A DNA stretch of 64,000 nt. Source: Dioscorea cayenensis subsp. rotundata (lineage: Eukaryota > Streptophyta > Magnoliopsida > Dioscoreales > Dioscoreaceae). The notes beneath the pieces are model-generated. The model was not told the origin of the DNA. It worked only from the letters and a program-made list of their open reading frames with translations, and made no database searches. A program made the translations under genes and the position numbers. Of this stretch, positions 21,126 to 33,700 are shown in pieces; the first letter of the stretch is position 1, and the number at the start of each line of letters is the position of its first letter. The DNA lies in the NCBI RefSeq assembly GCF_009730915.1, contig NC_052479.1:930001-994000 (forward strand), in the 5' to 3' direction.

Positions 21126-22806
21126 GGCGATGATCTCCAACACCAAGAGAGATCCAATTCCGGCAAACCTAGCTCCTATTCACTGCTATCTATAGAGAGG
21201 GAGAAGGGATTGGAGAAGAAGACCTCAGAGCCGGCATCGCCGGCCATGAATGAAGACGAGAAGAAGAGCCAAGCTTGAAGTTTTGTCACAAATGACCGAT
21301 ATTTGAAGCTATCGTCACATCGAAGAAGGCATGCAAGCAATTTTTAATTTTTAATATATATTTATTTATTTATTTTATTATAATTTTTATAAAATATTAT
21401 GTGAAATTTATCCATAAAAATCAAAAGGAAATTACTAAACCAAAAAACACATGGTAACTTGGTTTCTTAATAAAATGGTAAATAAGCCGTTCAGGATTCG
21501 AAATCTTTTGGCCTTAGTACTATGTAAATATTGAATATTATTATTTAATCAATGTTTATATTGAAGATTACATAGAAAGTCATGGTATTTTATTTTGGGC
21601 AGGACCTGTTTTGAGAAAATGGGGTTTTAGATAAAATCATAACAAATATTTTTTTAAATTATTTTTATTAAATAATAAATTTTATAATAAAAATAAAAAA
21701 AAATTTTATCATGAATCAATTAAATAAGATAAATTTTAAAGTTTAAAAACAATTAAAAATTTTAAAATTATAATTATATGGATAGGTTTATATAATAGTA
21801 AATTTTTTTAAAAAAAATATGAATTGTGAGGCATTTAAAATTTATAAGGCATATTATAAATGTTATAGTTTAAAAAAAATTAAAAATTTCAAGATAATTA
21901 TATCAATAGAATTATTGGATGGTAATAAATAAAAAAATTTAAAAATAAAATAAAAAATAAATTGTGAAACCTTAAAAAAAAAATTACGGGGTCTAAGGCA
22001 AATTTGTTACATATTGATATTGTAATAATAAATTAAGTGTTATATTAAAAAAATTAAAAATTTTTAAAATAATTATATGGATAAGATTACATAATCATAG
22101 TAAATAAAAATAAAAATGTTTAAATAATATCTACTGCCAATCGTTGTCAGTAACCAACATGCAAGTGGATTAGAAATTAAGAATGAAAAATTAGGCATAC
22201 GTTGTTGTCATTTAGTTAGAGACTTTGCCGCTTAGACTTTAAAATTTATGCATTATTGAGAAAATATAATTACGTGTATATAACCTATTAAAAAAATCTC
22301 TATATAATATATATACACGCTCTGATATCCCTCACTTATTTCTCTTTAATAAATTTTTGTGATTTATTTATATTTTATAAATATATAAATGAAAATCAAC
22401 TGATGTTTTCATAAAAATGATATTTTAATTAATTTTTATGAAGTTCGTTATAAGAGTATTAAACAACTTAAAATAAAATAATTTGGAGAAAAATAACAAA
22501 TAAAAACTCAAAAGAATCAATTTTTTAGAGAAAAAATGAAACTAATCAAAAGATCACTATAATAAGTTAATAACTACAAACAACACAAAATATTTCAAGT
22601 AAAATTTAACATGATTCATATTAATAATACACTGTTAATAAGTAGTGTCTCTTAAAATCAAAATTTGGCAAAGTTCTTGCTTAACTTGATCTCTTTTCCA
22701 TGAGAGTAATGCAATCAATCTCTTGGCCAAAACCATTAAATCCTCACTGCAATGCAATCATCTTTCACAACTAAAGAGTGTTTGTTTGTTCTTTGGATTA
22801 AAAGAC
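21126..22806. other. AT-rich intergenic region
   Basis: The first 150 bp are leader and promoter of the UNC93-like gene, with purine-rich GAAGAAGAG. From 21330 to about 22640 the DNA is very AT-rich with A and T homopolymers and short diverged repeats such as AAAAATTTTAAAAT. No coding potential or clear element ends were seen. The last 160 bp probably hold the 3' end of the PPR transcript. Confidence 0.55.
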
Positions 22807-25077
22807 TCACCTGTGAAACTTTCCTGGTCTCTTGCTGTTCAGTAGATTTCCAAAGGTTGTCAATGCATCATGGAATTTCTGAATCTTAAGAAAACCAACA
22901 ACCATAGCAACTTCACTGTCTGCAAAACCAGCATTCTTCATAATTGGATCCATAACTCTCGGAAGGGTATCCTCCATGCCCAAGGCCAAGAGACCTTCAG
23001 CTAACATTGAAAAGGAAGAAAATTCAGGAACAAATCCATGCTCAGTCATTTCGAAGAGAAAATCGATAGCCTCCCGGATAGGTCCTCCTCCAAGGCAGAG
23101 ACCTCGGAAAACAATCTTGTATGTAATGGCATCCGGGGGTTCGCCTTTTGCAATCATCTCCCTAAAGAGCCTCACTGCTTCTCTAGTTTTTCTTTGCTTA
23201 AATAATGCTTGAATTACCGGGTTATATGCTTTCGGAGTTGGGATCATTCCTTTCATTTGTATGCTTCTAAGAAGCTTACAAGCAACTTGTACTCTTCCGG
23301 CTTTACACAAACCACTGATGAGAGTTCCGTAAGTGACTAAATCGGCTTCACAGCCATTGGAACTCATCATTTGGACAATATCTGCTGCCTTCTGTATGTT
23401 TCCTTCTTTGCAGTAATATGTGAGCAAAGAATTGTATGTAAGCTTATTGGGTTTCAAACCTTCCATTATCATCTGATCCATTAGCTCTGTTGCTTCATCA
23501 AGTCTCTTGCTTTTGCATAAACCATCTATCAATGTGTTGTAAGTCACCAAATTCCTCGAAATCCCTTGTTCTTCCATCTGGTCGAACATGTCTTCCGCAT
23601 CTTCAATTCTCATGTTCTTGCAGAGGCCGGCGATGAGGGTATTATATGTCACCACAGTCCGAGCGCAACCATTGGCTTCCATTTCCTTCAGTAAGCCCAG
23701 AGCTTTGTTCAATCTCTTAATGGCACAAAGATGGTCAATAAGTATATTGTATGTAAATACATTGGGAGTGCACTCATTTTTCTTCATCTCCTCAAACAAC
23801 TCCATTGCAATATCAAGATCCCCCGCTTTGCAGAGGCTACTGATCAACGAATTGAAAGTATAAACATCTGGTAAAAGACCTTTGAGAGTGAATCCACGGG
23901 CGAGCTCCATGGCTTCATCAAACTTGTTTTTAGTGCATAAAGTGCTAATAAGAGCGTTATAGGTGACCATATTCGGCAAACAATCCCTCTGGATCATCTG
24001 CTTGAGAACTGCCATGGCTTCTTCGATCTCGCCTAACTTACACAAGCCCGATATCAAACTGTTATAGGTGATAACATCGGGATCGTATCCCTCCTGAAGC
24101 ATCACATCCATTGTCTCAAGAGCATGCTCAACATGTCCAGCCCTACACAAACCATTGACCAATGCATTGAAAGTGAACTTATCCGGGGAAAAGCCTTTCG
24201 ACAACTCTTCTTGTATAAAGATAAGAGCTTCTTCAATTCTCCCGAGCTTGCAAAACCCATGCAAGAGAACATTCACGGTAACAGTTGTAGGACAACAACC
24301 CATACTCAACATTCTAGATTTCATCTTCATAGCTCCTTCCATATCACCTTGCTCAATATAACCCTGCATTATGGTTGTGAAGGTTATCTCATCAGGCGAC
24401 AAACCATACCTCGACATCTCTCGGATCATCGCTATCGCAGGCTTAATTTGATGAGTTTTACACAATGCCTTGATCAAGATATTGAATGTAGAAACATCAG
24501 GTTGCACAACTCTGCTACTCATTGAAGAATACAAAGACTCAACTAATTTGAGCTTGTTTTCATCAACAAGGATGTTTAGCAGATGATTATAACTATGACA
24601 ATCAGGTTTCACCCCAAACTCTGGCATCAGCTCAAGAACAACATCTATGGCTAAATCAAACAACTGGAATTCCGAATAACTCTCAATGAGAATCAGGAAA
24701 CTACCTTGATTGAGCTTGCATCCAGAGGTCTGCATTTCCTTCAAAACAAGCTTCATGTCATCAAAAAACCCAGCTTTTCCAAGAATCTGCAGGATTTCTT
24801 CATAAAAAGAAGGGTTGGGACTGAAATTCTCCTGCTTGGATGCCCAATTGAGTAAGTGAACAGCAGAGGACGGATCTTTCTGGCGGCGAAGGATGGAAAG
24901 CAAATCCTTGGGGGTGAAATCCGGTGGAACTTGATGAATTAGAGTGGAATCAGGAACCTGGGAAGCAAATGACACAGCGCGCGCGTGCAGTGTCTTGCGA
25001 GCGGAGTTGAGGAAGCTGTGCGCTGGTTTTGGAGGATGAATCCGAGGATGGTGGAGTAGAGATGGAGAGAAAGCCAT
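22807..25077 (-). CDS. MEE40: P-class pentatricopeptide repeat protein, MEE40-like
   Basis: This single-exon gene gives 756 residues from the ATG at 25077-25075 (MAFSPSLLHHP). An N-terminal Ser/His/Arg-rich organelle-targeting-type leader is followed by about 15 tandem 35-residue PPR motifs, for example TYNSLISGLCKLGEIEEAMA and TYNTLIDGLCKSKRLDEA. There is no E, DYW or SMR domain, so it is the P class that binds organellar RNA. The order and wording of the repeats, and the C-terminal ISGLCKAGRV...LLRSIQMKG region, match Arabidopsis MEE40 (At3g53700) as I recall. That gene is predicted plastid-targeted and needed for embryo development. The ORF stays open 40 codons upstream, but that part is a low-complexity tandem duplication, so the MAFS start is preferred. 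No frame breaks are seen. Confidence 0.93.
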   Translation of the reverse strand: MAFSPSLLHHPRIHPPKPAHSFLNSARKTLHARAVSFASQVPDSTLIHQVPPDFTPKDLLSILRRQKDPSSAVHLLNWASKQENFSPNPSFYEEILQILGKAGFFDDMKLVLKEMQTSGCKLNQGSFLILIESYSEFQLFDLAIDVVLELMPEFGVKPDCHSYNHLLNILVDENKLKLVESLYSSMSSRVVQPDVSTFNILIKALCKTHQIKPAIAMIREMSRYGLSPDEITFTTIMQGYIEQGDMEGAMKMKSRMLSMGCCPTTVTVNVLLHGFCKLGRIEEALIFIQEELSKGFSPDKFTFNALVNGLCRAGHVEHALETMDVMLQEGYDPDVITYNSLISGLCKLGEIEEAMAVLKQMIQRDCLPNMVTYNALISTLCTKNKFDEAMELARGFTLKGLLPDVYTFNSLISSLCKAGDLDIAMELFEEMKKNECTPNVFTYNILIDHLCAIKRLNKALGLLKEMEANGCARTVVTYNTLIAGLCKNMRIEDAEDMFDQMEEQGISRNLVTYNTLIDGLCKSKRLDEATELMDQMIMEGLKPNKLTYNSLLTYYCKEGNIQKAADIVQMMSSNGCEADLVTYGTLISGLCKAGRVQVACKLLRSIQMKGMIPTPKAYNPVIQALFKQRKTREAVRLFREMIAKGEPPDAITYKIVFRGLCLGGGPIREAIDFLFEMTEHGFVPEFSSFSMLAEGLLALGMEDTLPRVMDPIMKNAGFADSEVAMVVGFLKIQKFHDALTTFGNLLNSKRPGKFHR

Positions 25078-25078
25078 T

Positions 25079-25163
25079 GAGGCAATCAATCGAACACCTT
25101 GCGAGCAATGGAAGCAGTGCTTGGATTTCTTTGAGGCAATTGATCGAACACCTTGCGAGCTCT
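25079..25163. repeat. In-frame 54-bp tandem duplication just upstream of the PPR start
   Basis: GAGGCAAT...GATCGAACACCTTGCGAGC occurs at 25079 and again at 25133. The 54-bp spacing equals 18 codons, so the PPR frame remains open through both copies and would encode SQGVR-x-IAS twice. This is either leader sequence or a 40-residue N-terminal extension starting at 25197. Confidence 0.8.
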
Positions 25164-25197
25164 CTTTCTCAGAAGAAAGAAAGCAAGAAGAGAACAA

Positions 25198-26250
25198 GAG
25201 AAAAGGACATCGAAATGGATAGAGTTCTGGGCGAGAGGGTGAAACTCAATTGGTTCTTTGTTTTGGGACTTAACGGGTTTCGGATTGTTTACGTCTTATC
25301 GGGCGTGGATTTACATCCGCTTTGAGAAAGAGTCATGAGTTTAGAACTCCTAACCAAATTTTTGCTGAATTAATATTAAATATACTTTTTTTTTGCTGAA
25401 TTAATATTAAATATATATATATATATATAACAGGAGTGACAAACACCGTTCTAGGAAATGTCAAGGGACAAATAAATATATAACAATACTATTAACTCAA
25501 GGATTTGATTCTTGTTAATAAAATTATTATATATTTCAAAATTAAATTTTTATTTTTTAAAATAATAGTAAGTGTTTGTTAGTATTAATATTTTTTTTAG
25601 AGTCAATTATTTGATATATTTAACGGGGAGAAGAGTGGTTTATTCCCAAGCAAACGTGGTCTTAAGAATTTAAATGTAGATAATTTTTAAAATTTAAAAA
25701 ATGGTCAAAAATATAATTATTAATTTTAGAGGCTGAAAACAATTTATACACAACAGAGAAAACAATGTATAGTAATTTAAAACTCTTTCGCTCTTTTTAC
25801 TTACTCATTTTAGAATTTTTTTCAAATTTCTTTTATCCATTTAAAAAATTTATAAAATTTATAAAACATTAAATATTATTTTTTTCATATTAATCTCTAA
25901 TATTTCATATATTTTTACAATTTTTAATAAATCATATTCAACTACACATCCCATTAAATTATATTTTAAATAAATATATTTTTTTATAAATTTTAGAGTA
26001 CCAACTAACTAATCTACCTTCTTAATTGATATAAATTAATTAAAATAAATAAATAAATAAAAAAAGGAAAAGTAATATATTTAACCAGTTCAGGGAACTG
26101 AGAAGCCTGACTACCAACAACCTTTTGCTACAAACTTAATCAAAGTCATTTAAAGGAAGAACATATCATTACACATCCATCAATAAAATCAGTAGAATCA
26201 ACCATCATATACAATACAACAAAATCAGTGCTCCATGGTATCTGTAAGGC
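25198..26250. other. PPR promoter and AT-rich spacer
   Basis: The first 130 bp look like leader and promoter of the PPR gene. The rest is AT-rich, with a duplicated TTTTTGCTGAATTAATATTA block near 25360-25410 and a (TA)n run near 25412-25428. No gene was recognised. Confidence 0.55.
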
Positions 26251-26696
26251 GACCAAGTAAGGGGCTGAGCTTCCTTGGGAGAAGAAGCTTGCTCTTTGGG
26301 CTTTGTTCACCTTCATCTCTTGGTGGAGAGAAGGTCTTGGCTGTGTTGTTGGCTCATGGTGTAATCTTGGTTTCAAATTAGAGAGTTTATGTTTTTCTCT
26401 CTACTTTCCTTGTTTGTGTGCATGGCTGTTTGTATCTTGTTCGTTGTAGCTCATCCTTGGCCATAGGCTGGCTCGGCGCCTAGGTGGTGTGACGAGCGCC
26501 GCGCGGTGATCGTTGGGGCGATCGGGAAGGCCGTGACAAGTAAAGTAGAGAGAAAAACATACTCACTTATTTGAAACCAAGATTACACCATGAGCCAACA
26601 ACACAGCCAAGACCTTTTCTCCACCAAGAGATGAAGGTGAACAAAGCCCAAAAAGCAAGCTTCTTCTCCCAAGGAAGCTCAGCCCCTTACTTGGTC
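26251..26696. repeat. Large inverted repeat (~155-bp arms) around a GC-rich spacer
   Basis: The left arm is 26251-26408 and the right arm 26542-26696. The reverse complement of one matches the other at roughly nine positions in ten, from GACCAAGTAAGGGGCTGAGC to CTCTCTACTTT. Each arm contains the same short open frame (starting MKPRLHHEPTTQPRP) in opposite orientation. The spacer 26409-26541 is much more GC-rich than its surroundings and contains CGGCGCCTAGG and GCGCCGCGCGG. A transcript across it would fold into a long hairpin. Its origin may be a foldback element or two head-to-head fragments of one dispersed repeat; I cannot name the family. Confidence 0.85.
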
Positions 26697-27470
26697 TCTA
26701 GCAATTTCATCAAACCTCATCTATTAAGCAAAAAAAATCATACTTTGATACATCCAATTGTTAAGTATTGGTTTTGAAAGTCGATAATCTCGTCATAAAT
26801 TATAAACCACACAGCATAATCAGCTCACCGTATTTCTGCAGTAATTTCTACAGCCAATGCATCTTATTTGGGCAGTAATTCACACAACCACTATTATACT
26901 ACAAGAAAGAACACAAAGCCAGAAGACGATGTCATCAGTGAACACAAAGCCAAGTTACACAATGCGGACATTAGAACTTAATTCAATTTAAATGGTGGTT
27001 CAAGTTCAATTCATCTCTACAGTATTACCGTACTAGAAAAGATTGGCTTGCACTCTACTCGCCAATGCTAGGACAAAATTGAACACAGTACCAATCACTT
27101 CCAGACAAATGGCAAAAGAAAACATAAAGGACAAGCAAGGATGATATATCTTAGACATGTGTCCAATCAATTCAGGAGTCTATTGACAGAAATATATTAT
27201 AAAATAATGTTTATTGCCAAGATTTAATAGCTGTCTAAAAATAATTATCATTTCTGCATTGCCCAGTAAAAGTTCAATAACAGTAAACAACACAAGACTT
27301 TGTATAGCTTCCTGGAAAAGTATCAATGATTTCCAGGTATGGATAGTATCTATATCAAAATTGTTATCCAATAGAAACAGAATTTGTATTGATGCTAGGT
27401 TAATGCAGAACCCTTGTCCTAGGATGGTGCCGACTAAGTTAGCAAAGCATTACAGAACTAACAATACTTC

Positions 27471-27502
<32 letters not shown>

Positions 27503-28521
27503 TTTGTTTCAACATAATCTTATCAAAGTATACAACCTATAATACCTTAATATAAACACCATGACACAATATCGCTGATCTTATATAGAATACCAGTTTC
27601 CAGGAAGTTAATAAAACATGAATCACTTGCCCAAATACTACCAATAACAAGATATGCAAAGATATCACCAATAAACATCTAAGATGATTCTCATTGAAAG
27701 CTCAATCAAGGTTTGACTAGAAGATGCAACTCACAGCAAAGTTTTTGCGAAATTCAGATCTTAATATAATAACTTAGATCCTACCAAAAACCCCACAAAT
27801 ATATCAACATCACATCCTGTACGCCTCCAAATTTGCTTATATACCAATTTCATATCTCATTCTACTGTACAAATTCTCATAACACCTAGGAACCAAATAT
27901 TATCTTGATTGAGTAAACTCAATCAAGATGGTAAAGCAAAAGCATATCACCAAAAATTATCAAAGCACCAAGGAACCAAATGCAGTAAACTCATCCTTGA
28001 TTATCTTTATCAAGCCTCTCATAACCTTTGTTCGTTTCTTGAAGACCAGAAGATCAGAATTTTACATATTTAGCCAATACACATTAGGATCCCCGATAAA
28101 GAAATTAACCACCGGTGAAGGAATAAATGAAATACATACAACAGAAAATTGAATATCACACAAATCACCAAAAGTGTTGGAATAATATAACAAACCAGGA
28201 GCGCTGAAAAAGAAGAGAAACCATTCGAAATTTAAAGACAAACTGAAAAAGAAGCCACCTTTAGGACAATTCAACAAACTGTTACATACCGTTAGCTTGT
28301 AGACCTCACGGTACAAAGGAACACCCCTCGCATATCTTCCAAAAGACCAGATCATATGATATACCAAAATCAAGGATAAAGGAAGCCAAAGACATTGTAA
28401 TAGATGAACAACAAACCCATAAGGATCTAACAATGGACCATCACATAGAACTATAAACAATCCACTAAAGCAGCCATATAGCATGGAGAAAACCTCCATG
28501 CACAAACAGGGTGATACATAC
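26697..28521. other. Non-coding stretch; 3' side includes the ADF 3' untranslated region
   Basis: No gene is recognisable. The 250-300 bp next to 28521 look like the 3' untranslated region of the ADF gene on the minus strand, possibly with a spliced segment, because a GTATGT-type donor lies near 28287. A (TA)n run sits near 27470-27496. The 190-codon minus-strand ORF at 28062-28634 overlaps ADF exon 3 in another frame and is not credible. Confidence 0.5.
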
Positions 28522-29504
28522 TCAATTGGCGCGGCCTCTAATGACATCAAGGCCCATCTCAGTTGGATCGGTGGCTTGCAGTTCCACCTGAATACCATCC
28601 AACTCCCTCTTGAATCTGTCCTTAGAACTCGCATAAAGCATCTTACTTCTCACTCTAGCTGTATCAGGGGACCTACAAAAATCGATAAAATGATGAACTT
28701 GGTCTGTATACAAGAAGATGAGATAGATGGTTAAAAAATAAATAAATAACTACCAAGCAATGAAGAAGATCTTGCTTTTCTGGCAGTTCTCCTCAGTCAC
28801 AAAATCATAATCATAGATCGCATAGCGGCATTCCGCGGAGGGAAGGCTGGCAGTGAAATCCTCATAACTTTGAGCAGGTTCACCAAGCTTCTCAACAACG
28901 ACTTCCTTCTGCTTCTCATCAATCTTATAAACTATGAATCGATAAGTCCTCTTTGCCTTCAAATCCAAAAATTTCAGCTTACAGTCATCGTTCACAGCCA
29001 TTCCAGACGCTGCATTGGCCTGCAAGATAACACATGGAACGGGTCAAAACCAAGCAGCCATCAAAATAAAAAATCCAAACTTGAATCGAATGTTCTAAAT
29101 AATTTCTAAAACTCTAGCAAACAAACATAACAATGAACAGTAAATCACATTATCTCTTCAACCAAAGGTCAAGATCACAATACAAGCAATCTAAATCAAA
29201 CGATCCACCAGACCTAAATTTCTCAATAAGCAATTAAAAACCAGTACCCAATCAAACCAAGAACAACAACAACAACAACGACAAAACACCGATCAGATCT
29301 AAACCCAAACCCTAGCATACAAATCTATCAAAATCAACAACGCCAAACAAAAACCCAGTTAAAAATTCACCGATAAAGTCAAAATCAACTGATCTAAGAG
29401 ACTAGATCATAGATCCAACTCCAAAAACCTAAAAACCCATCAAAAAAACCAAAATAAACTCCACAAAACATAAAAAACAGATAAAAATCCACAAAAGCTA
29501 CCAT
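28522..29504 (-). CDS. ADF: Actin-depolymerising factor (ADF/cofilin)
   Basis: ADF binds and severs actin filaments and speeds monomer release, controlling cytoskeleton turnover. Three coding exons on the minus strand give 139 residues: 29504-29502 (only the ATG), 29019-28754, 28672-28522. The ATG-only first coding exon is the usual plant ADF arrangement. The protein starts [18 protein letters not shown], with Ser6 as the known regulatory phosphorylation position. It continues through [14 protein letters not shown] and [18 protein letters not shown] to the actin-binding long helix ([20 protein letters not shown]) and an acidic-to-polar tail ending GRAN. Length and motifs are typical and there are no breaks. 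The leader lies upstream of 29504, with an ABRE-type G-box about 200 bp away. Confidence 0.97.
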
Positions 29505-29704
29505 TTTTGAAGATGCAATCGGATGACAAGAAGGAAGAGGATCGAAAGCAAGGAACTGAGAGGAAATATAGGGATTCCGAGATCAAAGGATGATGCCTGA
29601 GCGCATCAGCGTGCGATGAGATCAAGAGAGAAAACAATGGCTCTTTTCTTGGTGGGCGGTTCCTCAGTCCCCGCCATAAAGCAACGTTCAACCAATAATC
29701 GCTC

Positions 29705-29714
29705 GCCACGTGTC
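29705..29714 (-). promoter_or_regulatory. G-box/ABRE upstream of ADF
   Basis: GCCACGTGTC, with core CACGTG at 29707-29712, lies about 205 bp upstream of the ADF start codon. It matches the abscisic-acid response element consensus. Activity is inferred. Confidence 0.5.
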
Positions 29715-30700
29715 GAGTCAATTATAATTCTCGTGAAGCCGCCGTGTTTGGATTTCTCACTTCCTAAACCAGTGAAATTACTTTTGGCGCCTATTTTGGG
29801 AGTATTATTTACGATTGATGCCACTCTTCGTTTATTTTTTTTTATTTTTTTTTTTGTATTTATTTATTGGTTTATAAAAATAAAGATTTTAAGTTTGTTA
29901 TTGGTTTTATTATTTAAAAATTAAATAAAAAATGGGCTGACAGATAAAATACTCAAACAACAAAATTAATACCATGTTCAAACAAATACATAAAATTGAC
30001 AAAAAAAAATATATATAAACAAAAACAAATGCGAATATGTTTCATTTAATTGCTTGGCTATGTCAACGAGTGTTTCAAATCAAATGTTCATTGAATCATT
30101 ATTAATGATGAAATTATAATAGTTATCCTATAAGTAATGTTGAATTAGCTTGTACTTCTTTCATTGCAAAATATAAAAAATTATAAATTATATTTTTTTT
30201 CTTCATAAAATATATTGCATTAATCAGATAAAAAATTAATTTTGTCAAATTGGGGAAAAGTTAAAATTATTTATACATTTAGCATAATATTGGTGTTAAA
30301 ATTATTGAAAATAAATATCAATTAATCTCATGTTTATGTAGAAAAAGAAATTAATTTTAAAAAAATCTCTAGGGAAGCTTCAGGCACAAAAAGTTCAAAG
30401 TTAGAACTTTAACGAGGAAACCTTGATTTTTTTGACCTTTTCATCACTACATCTGATAACCAAACTACCAACGTTATACTTAAGTAATGCAACTGTAAAT
30501 CTAATCTCAATGCCATTTATAACAGATGATCCAACTTTGACAATTACCTTCTGGACATGTCAATTTTAATCGGTTTTTTCCTTTTGGCTCTCATTCACTA
30601 TTGATGGATTATAAGGGATTTTGACCTTTTTTTTTTTTTGTATTTTTAGTGTGATTTGTGATGTTTTTATTCTTGTTTTAAAATGTAGCTTATAACTACA
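29715..30700. other. AT-rich spacer before the LINE
   Basis: T-rich and A-rich runs dominate, with no recognised gene. The part after about 30360 may already belong to the 5' region of the adjacent LINE, but I cannot fix the boundary. Confidence 0.45.
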
Positions 30701-33700
30701 TCTAATTTTCATAAGAAGGCGAGACTTGAATCTTAAATCTCGTTGGAGTAGTCGCTCTCCAAGTTTTTTTTCTTCAAGCTTTTGTGGTGTTTCCTAATGT
30801 CAAGGGAAGTTTTTGCTCTCTTTTACTAAGCTATAATTTTGTAATTGTTGATGTTGTCTTTACGTTACTGTGGTTCATGGATGCTACCAAAATAATTACT
30901 AGGAATTGTAAAGGTGTGAAGAAGAGGACACTCTTAATCGTGTTCTATCTATGATAAAGAAGTATAACCCTGGTTTTGTTGTGTTTGGTGGAAACTAGGG
31001 TAGATGAAACCAGACCTATGTGGCTTTGCTCTAAATTTGCTAGCCACTGGGAGTGATCTGCGATTATAGCTCTTGGTTTTTCAGGAGGCATTATTATCTT
31101 TTGGAAGTGGTCGATTGGTTGTGTTACTCCGATCGCTATTTCTCAGCGTACTCTACATTTGATAATTTCTTCTAGTTCTCTTGATGCTTGGATTTTAACT
31201 ATTGTGTACAAAGCTCAAGGTCTCGCAGATCAGAGAACCCTGTGGCAGCAATTGTTTAGTATTGCATCCCTAAACTTGCCTTGGCTGGTTACGAGAGATT
31301 TCAATTGCATCTCTTCTCAAGAGGAACATAAAGGTGGAGAATTCAAGTATTATGCCCGTAAAGCTAAGTGTTTCAATCATTTTATTCTTGCAATGCTCTG
31401 CTTGATATAAATGTCTCTAGTCTTTTTATGCACCTGGTGTAATTGGCAATCTAGCCTTTCCCACCATTGGGCAAGGTTGGATAGATGCATAGCTAATGTT
31501 GATTGAGTTTCCAAGTTTAGTTCTTGCATTGTAAATCATCTAGCTAGAGTTTCATCTTATCATGCCCGTTGCTATTGATTACTTCTCCTTGTTCACAATC
31601 CAAGCATAGCATTTTTCTTTTTGAAAATTATTGGCTTGAACACTTGGATTGTTTTAAAGTGGTTAGGCACTCTTTAAACTTCACTCCTAACTTTTTCCTA
31701 TGCATCGGTTTTCTCATCTACTTGTTAGAACTCGAAAGAACCTAATTGATTGGAGGAACTTCTCTAAGTTGCTCAAGAGGTGATCCATTCTTTGGAACAT
31801 GATTACAAATACTCCCTAGGATGTTGCTTAAAATTGATACTGAGAAAGCGTTTGATACTTTTAGGTGGAACACTATTATTGTCACTTTTTCTTCTATGGA
31901 CTTTCCTTCTAAGTGGATTTCTTGGATCAAATGTTGCATTAGCTTTGATAGTTATTTTATTTTAGTCAATGGGCTTCCTTAAGAAAAAAAATCCATCCCT
32001 CGAGAGGAATTATTCAGGGAGATCCCCTTTCGCCTTATCTGTTTATTATTGTTACCCAAAACTTAATTGCTATGTGTAATTAGGCCCAGAGACTTTCCTT
32101 AATTCCTTACTTCAATTTGAATCTTGCAAAAAATTTCAACCATCTAATATATGCTAATGATTTAGTTGTGATCACTCGTGCTTCAAGGAAGGTGGCCAGG
32201 AACTGTAAACTTTGTTTGTCCAATTATTCTGTTTTAACTAGTCAGGTTTCTAATGATGCTAAATCTGAAGTCCGTTTTTCCTTAATGGTTGAATGAGAGA
32301 ATTGGCAAAAGCATTCGTTCTAGTTTAAACAATAAGATTGGAAGTTTCCCTTTTAGTTACCTTGGAGTTTCTATCTCTTCCAAAAGGCTTCCTATTGCCA
32401 TCTTTGACAACCTCATTACCAAGGCTGAACGTCGAGTTGATTTTTGGAGTAAACAGCTTCTGTATGGGGCAGGCAAAGATATCCTCATTAATAGCAGTCT
32501 TATGACTATTTCTCAATATTATCTTTCAAGCCACCAACAAAAGTGGTGTTCACCTCATCGGTTGGAACATAATTACACTTGCAAAAACTGAGGGGGATCT
32601 TGGAATCCGTAATCTTTATGCAGCCAAAAAAGGTTTTAATGGCGATAAATGTTTTTAAGTATCTCAATGGCTGTGATTCTTTATGGGCCGAACCTTGTTA
32701 CTTTCAAATATGGCCCTACCAAGCCCCTGGAATTTGAGCATACCTGCTAAGTGTTCTTGGTTTTATGGAGCTTTTGTGTAAAAACATGATTGACATCAGG
32801 CCTTTTCTTTAGTTGAAGTCAGTTAATCCTACCTATATTTTTTTTTATGAATGATCCATAGTGTTTGAAGTTCCGTTGCACTTTAAACCTACCTTTTTTG
32901 AACATGGAGTTTGATGTAGATTTGATGCAAGTCTCATACTTTACTTTTGATCTCTCTTGGAATATTGATGCTTTAAACCCTCTGTTGAGTGAAAATTTCA
33001 ATTCATAAACGCTGAACAAGGGTATTGTTGATCCGAGCTCAAATTCTGTTTGGGTATGGTATCCTGATTCACATAGAAACAATTTATCAGCTTCAATTTA
33101 TCGATTTTTTTGTTGATAAAGACATGGACATACTTTATTGGAAAGGTTGGAGTAATTGTTGGAACCCTAAATGTTGCCCTTCATGTTAAATTCTTTAATT
33201 GGTTAGCTCTTTCATGGCAAAATTAAAACCTTTGAGTTGCTCCATTCGCTCAATATAGGTCATATTTAAAACTGTGTTTTTATGTGGACTTTGTTGGGAA
33301 AATGTCTAGCATCTCTTCTCTTCTTGTTCTAAATTTCAAATTCTTAAATCTTTGGTGGAATGGGAGACTGGTATAAATATTAATCTATCTCAAGGCTACT
33401 CTACTGGGCCTTCGTTGTAGTTTTCCAGAGCAGGTCGTCTGAAACAGATAGCTTCCTTCATACCTGTTATGGCCCGGATGGTTTGGAAGGCTCGTTGTAA
33501 TAAGATTTTCCAAAGGTGTTCAAATTAATCTCAATTGGATGGTAGGTAGGGTGATAAATCATGTTGTTGAATTTGATGTTCAAGCAATTGCTTCATATCT
33601 GCTTCTGTTAGTTTTATTTTATTCTCTAATGCCTCATGGATCCCTAATTCTACAATTGGTGGAACTAGGTTTTTTTTATTGTAGATACTTTTCTTTTTGT

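Noticed and set aside
28062-28634. 190-codon open frame on the minus strand
   Set aside because: Its first part overlaps ADF exon 3 in another frame and the rest runs through 3' untranslated sequence. The composition is unlike a real protein.
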